A stretch of 64,000 bases of DNA from a virus, in IMG/VR virus record IMGVR_UViG_3300029787_005266, positions 1 through 64,000 of that record; one strand, given 5' to 3'. Each line of letters opens with the position of its first letter. Position 1 is the stretch's first letter. Shown here in pieces: positions 1 to 8,004 of this stretch. The position numbers and the translations under genes were made by a program. The notes beneath the pieces are model-generated. The model searched no databases. It had not been told where the DNA came from and saw only the letters and a program-made list of their open reading frames with translations.

Positions 1-615
1 TTTAGAGATTATGGTCGCAAAGACGTAGAATTTGTTGTTGTTATAAATGAAAATAAAACAGAAATTATTTCTTATCTTGCCAAATACAAAGACAGATACA
101 ATATTTCATTTGTTTATCAAAATCCAAATGAATACGAATACACTGGAGCAATAAAAAGTGCAAAGCATCTTTTTGGTGAGCATAATATTGTTTTACTGCC
201 AGACACTATTATGACACTGTCACCTAACACTGATTTGTTTGAAACTGTAAAACATTCCTTGACTGAAACAGGATTCACTTTCTTATACAAACAAGAAAGT
301 AATCAAGATGTTTTAAAAACCAAAGGAGCCTTGTTTGTAAACAATGAAAACATTGTTGAACAATATGAGGACAAACCAGAATCGAACTTCAAATATTACA
401 ACGCCTTTTGGTGTGCATTCGCATTTAGAAAAAGAGCATTTGATTCATGCATGACGTTTATGGAAAAATCTACGTTGAAACAGAAAATAAATCATGCTGA
501 AATAGAACACACACCTATCTACAAGTCTAAAGGAATAAAAGTGGATGACTATGTAGATCTAGGTACATGGGAAGAAATAAGAAGAGTATTACTTGATGAA
601 AAAAATAGTGAGTGA
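1..615 (+). CDS. Sugar-nucleotidyltransferase-like protein, 5' end missing
   Basis: The reading frame is open from the first base of the window, so this is the 3' part of a longer gene; the internal ATG at 211 is not the real start. The visible 204 residues look like the middle and end of a nucleotidyltransferase of the glucose-1-phosphate thymidylyl/uridylyltransferase type: a segment YEYTGAIKSA followed by a strand and LLPDTIM, where this family has its metal-binding Asp, and a terminal VDLGTWEEI typical of these enzymes. The family activates sugar phosphates to NDP-sugars. The N-terminal signature loop lies outside the window and cannot be checked. It overlaps the next gene by about 20 bases. 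It fits with the epimerase and DegT aminotransferase near the right end of the window. The exact substrate is unknown. Confidence 0.6.
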   Translation, partial: FRDYGRKDVEFVVVINENKTEIISYLAKYKDRYNISFVYQNPNEYEYTGAIKSAKHLFGEHNIVLLPDTIMTLSPNTDLFETVKHSLTETGFTFLYKQESNQDVLKTKGALFVNNENIVEQYEDKPESNFKYYNAFWCAFAFRKRAFDSCMTFMEKSTLKQKINHAEIEHTPIYKSKGIKVDDYVDLGTWEEIRRVLLDEKNSE

Positions 616-1162
616 TTGTGATGGCGTACTGCTAGACTGGTCCTTTGCATTTGATGTATGGATGGCCGAACAAGGATATCAAAAATTACCTGGAGCAGAC
701 AATCATTTCAAACAAACTTTGCGATATGCAATTGATGAAAAAGAAGCACAGAATCAAGTGTCTCAATTCAATGAATCAGGATCGGTAGGATATCTTCCTG
801 CTTACAAAGACAGTGTTGAGTACGTGACCAAATTTGCTGAAGATGGATACAGGTTTGAAGTTATTAGTAGTTTACACATGGACAAGTACGCACAAAAGTT
901 ACGCACACAAAATTTAAAACATATATTTGGGGATGTATTTGATTATGTAGATTGCAGTTTAGATTTTAGAAAAGGAAAAAAAGATGTGTTGGAAAAACGG
1001 TATGCAGGCACAGGATATTTGTGGTTAGAAGATTCTGTCGCTCATGCTGAAGCAGGAGATGAAATAGGCATGGACACATACATATTTGACCATCCATACA
1101 ATAGACACTATACTGGAAAGAGAGTACACAACTGGAAGGAACTTTATGACACCACACATTGA
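596..1162 (+). CDS. HAD-superfamily phosphatase, 5'-nucleotidase-like
   Basis: This protein of 188 residues opens with KKIVSDCDGVLLDW, the DxD motif I of HAD hydrolases (nucleophile Asp and general-acid Asp). A late LEDSVAHAEAGDEIGM supplies the acidic motif IV that binds Mg2+. Size and layout resemble small 5'(3')-nucleotidases, which remove phosphate from nucleotides, but sugar-phosphate phosphatases have the same fold. The ATG at 596 is chosen; a TTG directly before it (593) is in frame. It overlaps the preceding gene, and its end overlaps the start of the purine nucleoside phosphorylase gene. That neighbour suggests that the two act in succession: nucleotide to nucleoside, then nucleoside to base plus ribose-1-phosphate. 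HAD assignment is secure; the substrate is inference. Confidence 0.8.
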   Translation: MKKIVSDCDGVLLDWSFAFDVWMAEQGYQKLPGADNHFKQTLRYAIDEKEAQNQVSQFNESGSVGYLPAYKDSVEYVTKFAEDGYRFEVISSLHMDKYAQKLRTQNLKHIFGDVFDYVDCSLDFRKGKKDVLEKRYAGTGYLWLEDSVAHAEAGDEIGMDTYIFDHPYNRHYTGKRVHNWKELYDTTH

Positions 1163-1844
1163 AGCCAATAAAGGTGACTATGCTGAAACAGTTTTATTGC
1201 CAGGAGATCCTCTAAGAGCCAAATGGATTGCTGAAACATTCTTTGAGAATCCTGTACAGGTCAACAGTGTAAGAAACTGTTTAGGTTATACAGGCACATA
1301 TGCTGGCAAAAAAATTTCCGTACAAGCAGGTGGTATGGGAATGCCCAGCAACGCAATTTACATTACAGAATTGTTTAAAGATTATGGTGTGCAAAACATA
1401 ATAAGAGTTGGCAGTTGTGGAGCAATACAAAAAAATATAAAAGTTGGTGATATTGTTGCGGCAACTACTGCATCAACTGATAGTGCTATGGGCAAAAATT
1501 TAATCCCTGGATTCACATATTCGCCTAGTGTTGATTTTGATTTGCTGAAACGTTTCCTTAACAACTGCAAACAGGCCCACGTTGGCGGTATCACATCGAA
1601 TGATTATTTTTACCAACCAGATCCTAAATGGTGGAAACATTGTCAGAAATACAAAATTCTTGCAGTAGAAATGGAAACTTACATTTTGTACACACTGGCA
1701 GCTCAGTATGGCAGAAAAGCATTGAGTGTGAACACAGTGTCTGATCATTTGGATCCTAATTGGTTAGATCCAAAGAAAAATTTATCTTCTGCAGAAAGAG
1801 AAACAGGATTTACAGAAATGGTAGAGGCTGTACTTGCAATATGA
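1146..1844 (+). CDS. deoD: Purine nucleoside phosphorylase, DeoD type
   Basis: The 232-residue protein follows E. coli DeoD from end to end, and its length is normal for the family (about 235-240). Visible landmarks are MTPHIEANKGDYAETVLLPG at the N-terminus, GDPLRAKWIAE (phosphate site), SVRN, IIRVGSCGA (phosphate-binding Arg), VEMET (nucleoside site), TVSDHLDP with the general-acid Asp, and SSAERETGF with the matching Arg. The enzyme splits purine (deoxy)nucleosides with phosphate into base and (deoxy)ribose-1-phosphate in the cytoplasm. The ATG at 1146 is chosen over an upstream TTG at 1086 because homology starts there and a strong GGAAGGA lies just before it. All catalytic positions look intact. 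A phage copy would salvage host purines or lower the pool of a nucleoside. Confidence 0.93.
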   Translation: MTPHIEANKGDYAETVLLPGDPLRAKWIAETFFENPVQVNSVRNCLGYTGTYAGKKISVQAGGMGMPSNAIYITELFKDYGVQNIIRVGSCGAIQKNIKVGDIVAATTASTDSAMGKNLIPGFTYSPSVDFDLLKRFLNNCKQAHVGGITSNDYFYQPDPKWWKHCQKYKILAVEMETYILYTLAAQYGRKALSVNTVSDHLDPNWLDPKKNLSSAERETGFTEMVEAVLAI

Positions 1845-2536
1845 TCTGTATAGCAATTCCATCACGTGGAAGACCAGAATTTTTGGAAAGACTGTGTGGC
1901 ACAGCAAGGGCCACAGCAAACAATTGGAAACAAGTTGTAATCAAATATTATCTTAATGATGATGATCCTTTACTAGGACAATACAAAAAAACACTAAAAA
2001 AATTACACAAACAACACGGAGATTCTGTACAATGGGAAATTGGTCCAGATCAAAACACAATACAGAGTTGGAATCAACTGTGTGAATCTACAGATGCAGA
2101 CTATTATATGTTGGCAGGAGATGAAATACAATTTATCACGCAAGATTGGGACACAAAAATTACGGAAACAAAAAACAAATATCCTGATGGCATTTTTTGT
2201 ATGGCTGTGTTTGATGGCAGAGAAAATAGAGCAGAATTACAATTATGCACACAACCAATCATTACCAAAGAATGGCGTGAAGCATTAGGTTATTTTTGGG
2301 CACCTTTTCTATGGCATTGGCACGTGGATCATTACACAGGAGAACTGGCAAAAGCAATTGATAGATTTGTGTTCCGCAAAGATATCTTTATCAAGATCAA
2401 AAAAATGAAAGACAAAACAGCAAAACGTATGCGTGGTCAAGGAGTGTTTGATCGCGATGAATGGGTGTACAACAAACACAAAGAATTATATTTTGATTTT
2501 GACGTTAAAAAACTCTTGGACAAAATTCAAAATTAG
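1841..2536 (+). CDS. Glycosyltransferase-like protein (GT-A fold)
   Basis: This protein of 231 residues starts MICIAIPSRGRPEFL, the first strand and loop of GT-A family 2-like glycosyltransferases. YYMLAGDEIQF around residue 90 sits where the metal-binding DxD normally lies; here it reads D-E. The second half has WAPFLWHWHVDHYTGEL, a pattern typical of phage and bacterial glycosyltransferase-like proteins. The ATG overlaps the TGA of deoD as ATGA, so translation is probably coupled; I reject the upstream GTG-type start because it would lie inside deoD. The sigma70-like promoter of the symporter gene is embedded in its 3' end. The acceptor and sugar are unknown. Confidence 0.65.
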   Translation: MICIAIPSRGRPEFLERLCGTARATANNWKQVVIKYYLNDDDPLLGQYKKTLKKLHKQHGDSVQWEIGPDQNTIQSWNQLCESTDADYYMLAGDEIQFITQDWDTKITETKNKYPDGIFCMAVFDGRENRAELQLCTQPIITKEWREALGYFWAPFLWHWHVDHYTGELAKAIDRFVFRKDIFIKIKKMKDKTAKRMRGQGVFDRDEWVYNKHKELYFDFDVKKLLDKIQN

Positions 2537-2544
2537 TATATAAT
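2517..2544 (+). promoter_or_regulatory. Sigma70-type promoter for the symporter gene
   Basis: TGGACA (2517-2522), a 16-base spacer and a perfect TATAAT (2539-2544). The -10 box ends six bases before the ATG at 2551, so the expected transcription start falls on the start codon itself. No Shine-Dalgarno sequence lies between. The -35 box is in the end of the upstream gene. Confidence 0.6.
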
Positions 2545-2550
2545 TGCGTT

Positions 2551-3990
2551 ATGGATATTACAACATTATTCCCACTTTTTGCTCCTTCGACAGGGATCAG
2601 CATTTTGCTTGTGTACGGGTTGTTTGCGTTCGCGATGACTTACTACTTTAGTCGAGGATACAACGACAACAAAACATCCTTCTTAGTAGCAAGACGTGAA
2701 CTTGGCACATTTCAAGGTTCGCTCAGTGTAGCGGCCGCTTGGTTATGGGCACCGGGACTATTCATCTCGGCTCAACAGGCATATGTAAATGGACTGGTAG
2801 GACTATTTTGGTTCTGTTTAGGCAACTTCTTAACATTAGGAGCATTTGCCTATTTTGCCAAACGCATCAGAAACAACGAACCAAAAGGATTCACTTTCTC
2901 TGGTTATCTAAGAGATCGTTTTTCAGGCAGAGTACAAAGTTTATTTGTGGTTGAAATGATGTTGTTGGCAACCTGTGCCTTTGCAATCAATCTATTAGCA
3001 GGATCAAAAACAGTTGAAGTACTCACAGGAGTGGATTACACACTGGCAACATTCTTAATGGCAGGTGTGGCAATACTGTATTCATTTCGAACAGGTCTAA
3101 AAGCAACTGTGATCACAGAAATAATAAAAATTATTGTTGTATGGATTGGAGTATTGATACTAGTGCCATGGGCAATCTCTAGTGCAGGTGGCTGGGACGT
3201 TGTTGCCGCAGGTATTGGTGGTAAAACAGGATTAGGTGGATCAATTTTTGGAACATCATTTGCATGGGGCATATTCACTGGATTTGGTGCGGCCGCTTTC
3301 TTAGGACACCTAGGTGGACCATGGGGAGACAATTCATTCTATCAAAGAGCATTTTCAATCAAGGTAGGATCGATTATTCCGGCATATGTTATTGCCTCAT
3401 TTGTGTTTATTGTGATTCCAATCTGCATGGGACTGTTAGGCTTTTTGGCCGCAGGATCAGGACTAGATATTCCAGGTAATATGGTAGGTACAACCAACGC
3501 AATCGTGATAGGAACTTTCCTTCCACCGATAGCATCAATCATATTTGCTTTTATGATATTTGCTGGTTTGGTTGCAATACTTGACTCACAGTTTGCATCA
3601 GTGGCCAACATGACTGGACATGACATATACAATCAATTTAAGACAGGTAGTCCTATCAGTTCTGCACGTTATGGCATGATTGCTTTAGCAATAGCGGGTC
3701 TTATAGTGGCGAATATTCCGGGTATGCAGTTAGTGTATCTGTTTTTATTCTTTGCTGTTTTACGTGCATCTGTGTGGTTACCATCGATGATTGCTGTGCT
3801 AAAACCACATTGGATCACAGAACAAGGAATGTTTTGGGGAATACTGATACCAGCATCTATAGGTGAAGTCCTGTTTGTTGCAGGTAAACTTGGTTACTCA
3901 GACACTGCTTTCACAGGAACATTGATTGCTATTTTCGGCTCTCCTGTGTTAACATTGTTGATAAGCAAGTATGGAAAAAGAACCACGTAA
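2551..3990 (+). CDS. Sodium:solute symporter (SSS family)
   Basis: This is a hydrophobic membrane protein of 479 residues with roughly 12-13 predicted transmembrane segments, close to the usual 450-550 of the SSS family. AAAWLWAPGLF near residue 62 resembles TM1 of the family. ILDSQFASVANMTGHDIY near residue 345 matches the conserved segment (…S.LAS..N..T.DIY) that provides Ser/Thr ligands for the second sodium site. Members couple Na+ entry to uptake of sugars, amino acids, urea, acetate, choline and others; the substrate cannot be read from sequence. No truncation or frameshift is visible, so it should be functional in the host inner membrane. It has its own promoter and lies beside nucleotide-salvage and glycan genes. 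Such a transporter is unusual for a phage. Confidence 0.9.
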   Translation: MDITTLFPLFAPSTGISILLVYGLFAFAMTYYFSRGYNDNKTSFLVARRELGTFQGSLSVAAAWLWAPGLFISAQQAYVNGLVGLFWFCLGNFLTLGAFAYFAKRIRNNEPKGFTFSGYLRDRFSGRVQSLFVVEMMLLATCAFAINLLAGSKTVEVLTGVDYTLATFLMAGVAILYSFRTGLKATVITEIIKIIVVWIGVLILVPWAISSAGGWDVVAAGIGGKTGLGGSIFGTSFAWGIFTGFGAAAFLGHLGGPWGDNSFYQRAFSIKVGSIIPAYVIASFVFIVIPICMGLLGFLAAGSGLDIPGNMVGTTNAIVIGTFLPPIASIIFAFMIFAGLVAILDSQFASVANMTGHDIYNQFKTGSPISSARYGMIALAIAGLIVANIPGMQLVYLFLFFAVLRASVWLPSMIAVLKPHWITEQGMFWGILIPASIGEVLFVAGKLGYSDTAFTGTLIAIFGSPVLTLLISKYGKRTT

Positions 3991-4654
3991 ACTTTTAATT
4001 GTAACAGGGCCACAAGGATCAGGAAATCATCTCTGGGCAAAAATATTCTCTATGCACGCCTCTGTAGAGGGGTGGAATATGATGCGTAAAGAATGGCAAG
4101 GGCATCATGAGGAACCGTTTAACGAATATTGGCAAGAGCCGGAAAAATTAAAGGATTTAGACATAAGTGAGAAACGTAATTTTGTTACATCTATTTCATG
4201 TCCATACTTCAAGGACAAGAAACCACAGATACCGCAATACGCAAAATTTATCAGACACGCAAAGAAAAAGTTTGATAAAGTGGTTGTTTGCATTATAGGT
4301 AGAGACAGAGACATATTAAAAATTCAACAAACAAGAGTACGCAAGGAACATACAACGCCCATGGCTTTGGATGAATTTGAACGTTTTGACAAGACAGTGT
4401 GCGAAGGATCCTTGGAAGACGTTAACCAATTTGTAGGTGCTGAAAACCTACAATACGCTTCAACAGAATTACTTTACCTGTATGGAGGTCAGTATCTAAA
4501 AACATTACAAAAGAATTTAGACTTTCCTGTTGGTTGGCACTATGAAACATTACTTAAAGATTATTTGAAGCAAAACACAAATGCCAAATATCTTAAAGAA
4601 ATAGAAAAAGGTGACTTTGATGATGAAGTTGCTGAGGCTTCAAACAGATCCTAA
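3971..4654 (+). CDS. P-loop protein, sulfotransferase- or kinase-like
   Basis: The 227-residue protein begins with a strand and a Walker A-like loop, LLIVTGPQGSGNHLW, at residues 8-22. The Asn-His in place of the usual Lys-Ser/Thr, together with EGW, SISCPYF and IIGRDRDIL further on, is more like phage sulfotransferase-type P-loop proteins (PAPS-binding loop) than like kinases. A later DFPVGWHYETLLKDY is the kind of C-terminal segment seen in this marine phage family. It overlaps the symporter by 20 bases and converges with the methyltransferase gene, overlapping it by 15 bases. It may modify a small molecule or glycan; the reaction is unproven. Confidence 0.55.
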   Translation: MEKEPRKLLIVTGPQGSGNHLWAKIFSMHASVEGWNMMRKEWQGHHEEPFNEYWQEPEKLKDLDISEKRNFVTSISCPYFKDKKPQIPQYAKFIRHAKKKFDKVVVCIIGRDRDILKIQQTRVRKEHTTPMALDEFERFDKTVCEGSLEDVNQFVGAENLQYASTELLYLYGGQYLKTLQKNLDFPVGWHYETLLKDYLKQNTNAKYLKEIEKGDFDDEVAEASNRS

Positions 4655-5179
4655 TTTATTTTTTTGTCCGTGGAAAAAAATTCGGGCATTATCATTCTCC
4701 ATTGCAATTACATCTAAAGAATATTCATAACACAAATCTCTCAAATAACTCTTGCTCCATGGAAAAAATGTTACACCTTCTGCCACAGGATTTGTATGTC
4801 CTATTCTTGAACCGGGATTAAACCTGCCAAAAAAATGACCTTTGTTTTTAAGATGACTTACTGATTTTGCAAACTGTCTACGCACCATGAATTCAGATCC
4901 AAAATTGATACTGCCTAATGCAAGTACAATATCCCATTCCTTTGTTCCACAGTTAAAATTCTCAATGCTTATCTTTTCATCTGCTTTGTCATTGTATGGA
5001 TCTATGCCATATAGATTAGGAATCTTATCTTTCAAATCATTAAATCCACATCCTATGTCCAGCACAGACTCAGGCTCGAGTTTGTTTATTTTGTCAACAA
5101 GACTCCAACCACTGTGTTCAAACTTGGTCCAATCTGGTTTCCAAATGCCAGAAAAATATTGTTCTACTGCATCGCTCAT
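4640..5179 (-). CDS. Class I SAM-dependent methyltransferase
   Basis: The 179-residue protein carries the SAM-binding motif I VLDIGCGFNDL around residue 40, then LYGIDPYND (acidic residue that binds the ribose), and WDIVLALGSINFG as motif IV. The fold is a compact Rossmann-type methyltransferase; the acceptor is unknown. The gene has its own near-consensus promoter (5186-5213) and no Shine-Dalgarno sequence. Its 3' end overlaps the convergent P-loop gene. No clear terminator separates the two. Confidence 0.75.
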   Translation of the reverse strand: MSDAVEQYFSGIWKPDWTKFEHSGWSLVDKINKLEPESVLDIGCGFNDLKDKIPNLYGIDPYNDKADEKISIENFNCGTKEWDIVLALGSINFGSEFMVRRQFAKSVSHLKNKGHFFGRFNPGSRIGHTNPVAEGVTFFPWSKSYLRDLCYEYSLDVIAMENDNARIFFHGQKNKLGSV

Positions 5180-5185
5180 ATTAAT

Positions 5186-5213
5186 ATTGTAGCATTTTAT
5201 TGTGAATTGTCAA
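5186..5213 (-). promoter_or_regulatory. Sigma70-type promoter for the methyltransferase gene
   Basis: On the minus strand: TTGACA (5213-5208), 16-base spacer, TACAAT (5191-5186). The -10 box ends six bases before the ATG, placing the expected start of transcription at the A of ATG. The -35 lies inside the 3' end of the gp46 gene. This is one of the best matches to the sigma70 consensus in the window. Confidence 0.7.
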
Positions 5214-6960
5214 CAAATGCATATGATGTAAAACCACCTTCTTTGGTTACTTTTAACACATTGTTTACTCGTCCTTGCAGTTCATCTCTGTGTGATATCA
5301 AATAGATGTTCTTGTGTCGCTCTCTGCAAATTTGTTTCAAAATCTTGATTGCATTTTCTACGCCTGCTGTATCCATGCCCGAATCAACTAGTTCATCAAT
5401 AAACAATGTATTCACACTGTGATACAACATTTCCCACACATCACGGAATGCCCAGCACAGACTTAGAATTAATCTGTTGCGTTCGCCTCTGCTTAAATTG
5501 TCAAAATCTAAATCTCTACTCATCTCTGTTATTTCCACACTGAGATCTGATTGGAATACAACTTCATGAGGCAGTCCTGTTTTGTCTAAGTAAAATGCAA
5601 GACGTGAATTCAAATAAGTCAAGTTTTGATCAATCACCTTTTTCCTTATGAATGAATCTTTGGAGGTCAACAGTTTGTACATGAATTCTTGATGATCTTG
5701 CAGTTTACGTAGATTGTTCATTTTGTCATATGACACTTGTTGTACTGCTGAAGTTTTTAATTCAGCAATTTGTTCTGCATATGGATCATTTTCTTTTGTT
5801 TTTGTTTCAAGTTGTTGTCCCAAGTATTCAACTGTGCTTTCATGTTTGTAGGCCTCTTGGGCAGTTTCATAATATGTGTCTGGTTGATCAAGATCACCTA
5901 TAGTGCCTATTTTTTCATTCAGTCTTGTTTCTTGTGCAACTAATTCTTCCACATAAGTTTCAAATTGTTTTTGATCGTCTTGATATTTTTGTACAAGTGC
6001 TTGATGTTTGTCGTCTTCCATTGTAGCACCGCATGTTGGACAAAGATTGTCTACAGTTTTTCCTATGTTTTCTAATATGTCTGTAAGTTGTTTGGTTGAT
6101 TGTTTTATAGCCGTTTGCACAGTTGAAAGTTCACGTTCCCAAGTTCTTTTCTTGTTATAGTTTTCCCTATATGAATCTAATCGTTTATGTCGATCAATCT
6201 CATCCTGTATGTCCACTTTCATTAATTCTTCTAATGATTGTGCTAGTTTGTCTATTTCTTCTTTTTGTGTGTTGGCCCAAGCACTACTTCTAATGTTTAA
6301 AGTATCAATGGAAGATTGTATTTTTTCGTTGTTGCGTTCCAATTGATCCAAACGTATTTCTTCTTCTTTGATCACTTCCTTTGTTTCTTTTAATTCTTCT
6401 TTTAGTACTTCTGCTTTTTCAGACAGCACAGTGATTCCTAACAGTTGTTCAATTATATCCTTTTGTTCTGCCGCTTTCAACCCAAAGAATGGAGGTGAAT
6501 ATGTGTGCAGTGCTACAATATTTTGGAACATTATATGACTCATGCATAATATTTTTGTGATGTCTTTTTGTGTCTCACGTGAATCGCCCTGTGCTTCGTC
6601 ATTTATTTCTTCAACACCATCTACGTAAAATTTAATCAGTGCTGGTTTTCTGCCACGTTCGATTTTATATTTTTTGCTGTTGATTTCAAACTCACAAGAC
6701 ACCAACATATTTTTGCCGTTTGTCTTGTTTACAAGATTGTCACGTTTGATGTTTGTAAGTGCATCACCAAATAGAGCAAATGATAGTGCATTTAGAATAG
6801 TTGTTTTGCCAGTACCATTTCTTGAACCAGCATCATCACCACCTAGGTCTATGTTTTGCCCTAGTACCAGTGTCAAGTCATGTCCTTCAAAATCCAATGC
6901 TTGGGTTACGTTGCCCACACTCATAAAGTTTTTAACAGTCAATGACTTAAATTTAATCAT
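5197..6960 (-). CDS. 46: Recombination endonuclease subunit, gp46/SbcC/Rad50-like
   Basis: The 587-residue SMC-type ATPase shows Walker A GSRNGTGKT at residues 45-53, long heptad-rich coiled-coil arms, a zinc hook CPTC at 307-310, an ABC signature LSRGERNRL, and Walker B NTLFIDELVDSGMD near the C-terminus. This is the complete Rad50/gp46 architecture, and its length fits T4 gp46 (560). With gp47 it resects DNA ends for recombination-dependent replication and degrades host DNA. Its ATG overlaps the stop of the gp47 gene as ATGA, so the two are translationally coupled and made in similar amounts. Confidence 0.95.
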   Translation of the reverse strand: MIKFKSLTVKNFMSVGNVTQALDFEGHDLTLVLGQNIDLGGDDAGSRNGTGKTTILNALSFALFGDALTNIKRDNLVNKTNGKNMLVSCEFEINSKKYKIERGRKPALIKFYVDGVEEINDEAQGDSRETQKDITKILCMSHIMFQNIVALHTYSPPFFGLKAAEQKDIIEQLLGITVLSEKAEVLKEELKETKEVIKEEEIRLDQLERNNEKIQSSIDTLNIRSSAWANTQKEEIDKLAQSLEELMKVDIQDEIDRHKRLDSYRENYNKKRTWERELSTVQTAIKQSTKQLTDILENIGKTVDNLCPTCGATMEDDKHQALVQKYQDDQKQFETYVEELVAQETRLNEKIGTIGDLDQPDTYYETAQEAYKHESTVEYLGQQLETKTKENDPYAEQIAELKTSAVQQVSYDKMNNLRKLQDHQEFMYKLLTSKDSFIRKKVIDQNLTYLNSRLAFYLDKTGLPHEVVFQSDLSVEITEMSRDLDFDNLSRGERNRLILSLCWAFRDVWEMLYHSVNTLFIDELVDSGMDTAGVENAIKILKQICRERHKNIYLISHRDELQGRVNNVLKVTKEGGFTSYAFVDNSQ

Positions 6961-7967
6961 AAATTTTTGTATATCTCTAATAGTAAATTGCTGTCATAAT
7001 GATCCGAATCAACAGCCATGATTTGATTATGCACAATTTCATCTATTGATTCAAATGCTTGTGGAACTTCAGTTGAGTCATATTGTGTCATATCTCTTTG
7101 TTGTATGAATGTCATTTCACGCAGTTTGTATTGTCGCATAAAAGTATCTTTTACAAAGTTAGAATCTTCATATGTAATATCAGTGTCTATGTCTACACGC
7201 ACATAAGCATTCTTCTTCAGTATGGATGAGTTGTGTAGTAGTTCACTTAGTGATGCTGTTTGATATTTCGGACAGTCGGTCCAATCATGATAGACAGGAT
7301 CACCACCATGCTCTAGTTCCATCCATCCACGAGCAAAATCATTTGCATCTGAATAGTTATGCGGAAATGAATTACCTATATAATGAATGTTTGATTTTAC
7401 TTGTCTTTTGTGAAAGTGTCCTGAAAATACATAATCATGATGTTGTAAATGTTCTGCTCTCAACTCATTAGTGTCAGGCATTGATACCATAGCATTCATT
7501 AAGAAATGGGGTAACTCAAAGTGACCAAACACGTACGGCATTGATTTAGTCTCTTTGAGTTCCTTCCATTCTTCACCAACTAACCACGGGATAAACGCAC
7601 AATCCTCTGTGAAGTATGGTTCGTGAATAATTTCTAAGTTGGGAATATTTTTTGCCCATTCGACTGAATTGACAACTCTTGAATCTTTAAAATACAAATC
7701 ATGATTACCTAATATAAAATAAGTTTTTTCAAATGCCTTTGCAAGTTTTTCTAAAGATCTTAATGAGTATCCAAGTGTGTCTATGTTGATAGTTGCCCTG
7801 TGATGATGCCAGTCACCCATGAATATGAATGTTTCACATCCTTTGGCTTGAGCATCTTCAATAAACCAATCAACAAATCTCTCACAGTCTTGATTGAACT
7901 GTCTTGAGTTGCCTTTGTTGCCGAAATGTATGTCAGTGAAAACGGCCGCACGTTTAAATGTCTGCAT
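6957..7967 (-). CDS. 47: Recombination endonuclease subunit, gp47/SbcD/Mre11-like
   Basis: The 336-residue protein is a calcineurin-like metallophosphoesterase with the full metal-ligand set: FTDIHFG (DxH), FMGDWHHH (GD), LGNHD, FGHFELPHF and FSGHFHKRQ (GHxH). The length matches T4 gp47 (339). It is the nuclease partner of gp46; the complex trims double-strand ends. The order 47-46 on one strand with an ATGA overlap is the T4-like arrangement. A promoter-like pair of hexamers lies just upstream and overlaps the end of the gp55 gene region. Confidence 0.95.
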   Translation of the reverse strand: MQTFKRAAVFTDIHFGNKGNSRQFNQDCERFVDWFIEDAQAKGCETFIFMGDWHHHRATINIDTLGYSLRSLEKLAKAFEKTYFILGNHDLYFKDSRVVNSVEWAKNIPNLEIIHEPYFTEDCAFIPWLVGEEWKELKETKSMPYVFGHFELPHFLMNAMVSMPDTNELRAEHLQHHDYVFSGHFHKRQVKSNIHYIGNSFPHNYSDANDFARGWMELEHGGDPVYHDWTDCPKYQTASLSELLHNSSILKKNAYVRVDIDTDITYEDSNFVKDTFMRQYKLREMTFIQQRDMTQYDSTEVPQAFESIDEIVHNQIMAVDSDHYDSNLLLEIYKNL

Positions 7968-7975
7968 ATAAAAAT

Positions 7976-8004
7976 ATTTTACTATCTTATCTAAAGTGTG
8001 TCTA
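7976..8004 (-). promoter_or_regulatory. Sigma70-like promoter for the gp47-gp46 pair
   Basis: On the minus strand: TAGACA (8004-7999), 17-base spacer, TAAAAT (7981-7976). Each hexamer has one mismatch to consensus. The -10 ends eight bases before the gp47 ATG, so the leader would be about two bases. Part of it lies in the last codons of the gp55 gene. Confidence 0.45.

Noticed and set aside
1086-1145. Extended N-terminus of DeoD from a TTG
   Set aside because: The extra residues lie in the preceding gene and do not match the family; the ATG at 1146 has a strong ribosome site.
596-4654. Host chromosomal contamination, suggested by deoD and a symporter
   Set aside because: Genes overlap continuously with phage-like neighbours, base composition is similar, and promoters have the same unusual abutting geometry as those of the phage core genes.
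4655-4695. A/T-rich inverted stretch as a terminator between convergent genes
   Set aside because: The only pairing is a run of T with a run of A around GTCCGTGG, inside the methyltransferase coding end; there is no GC stem.
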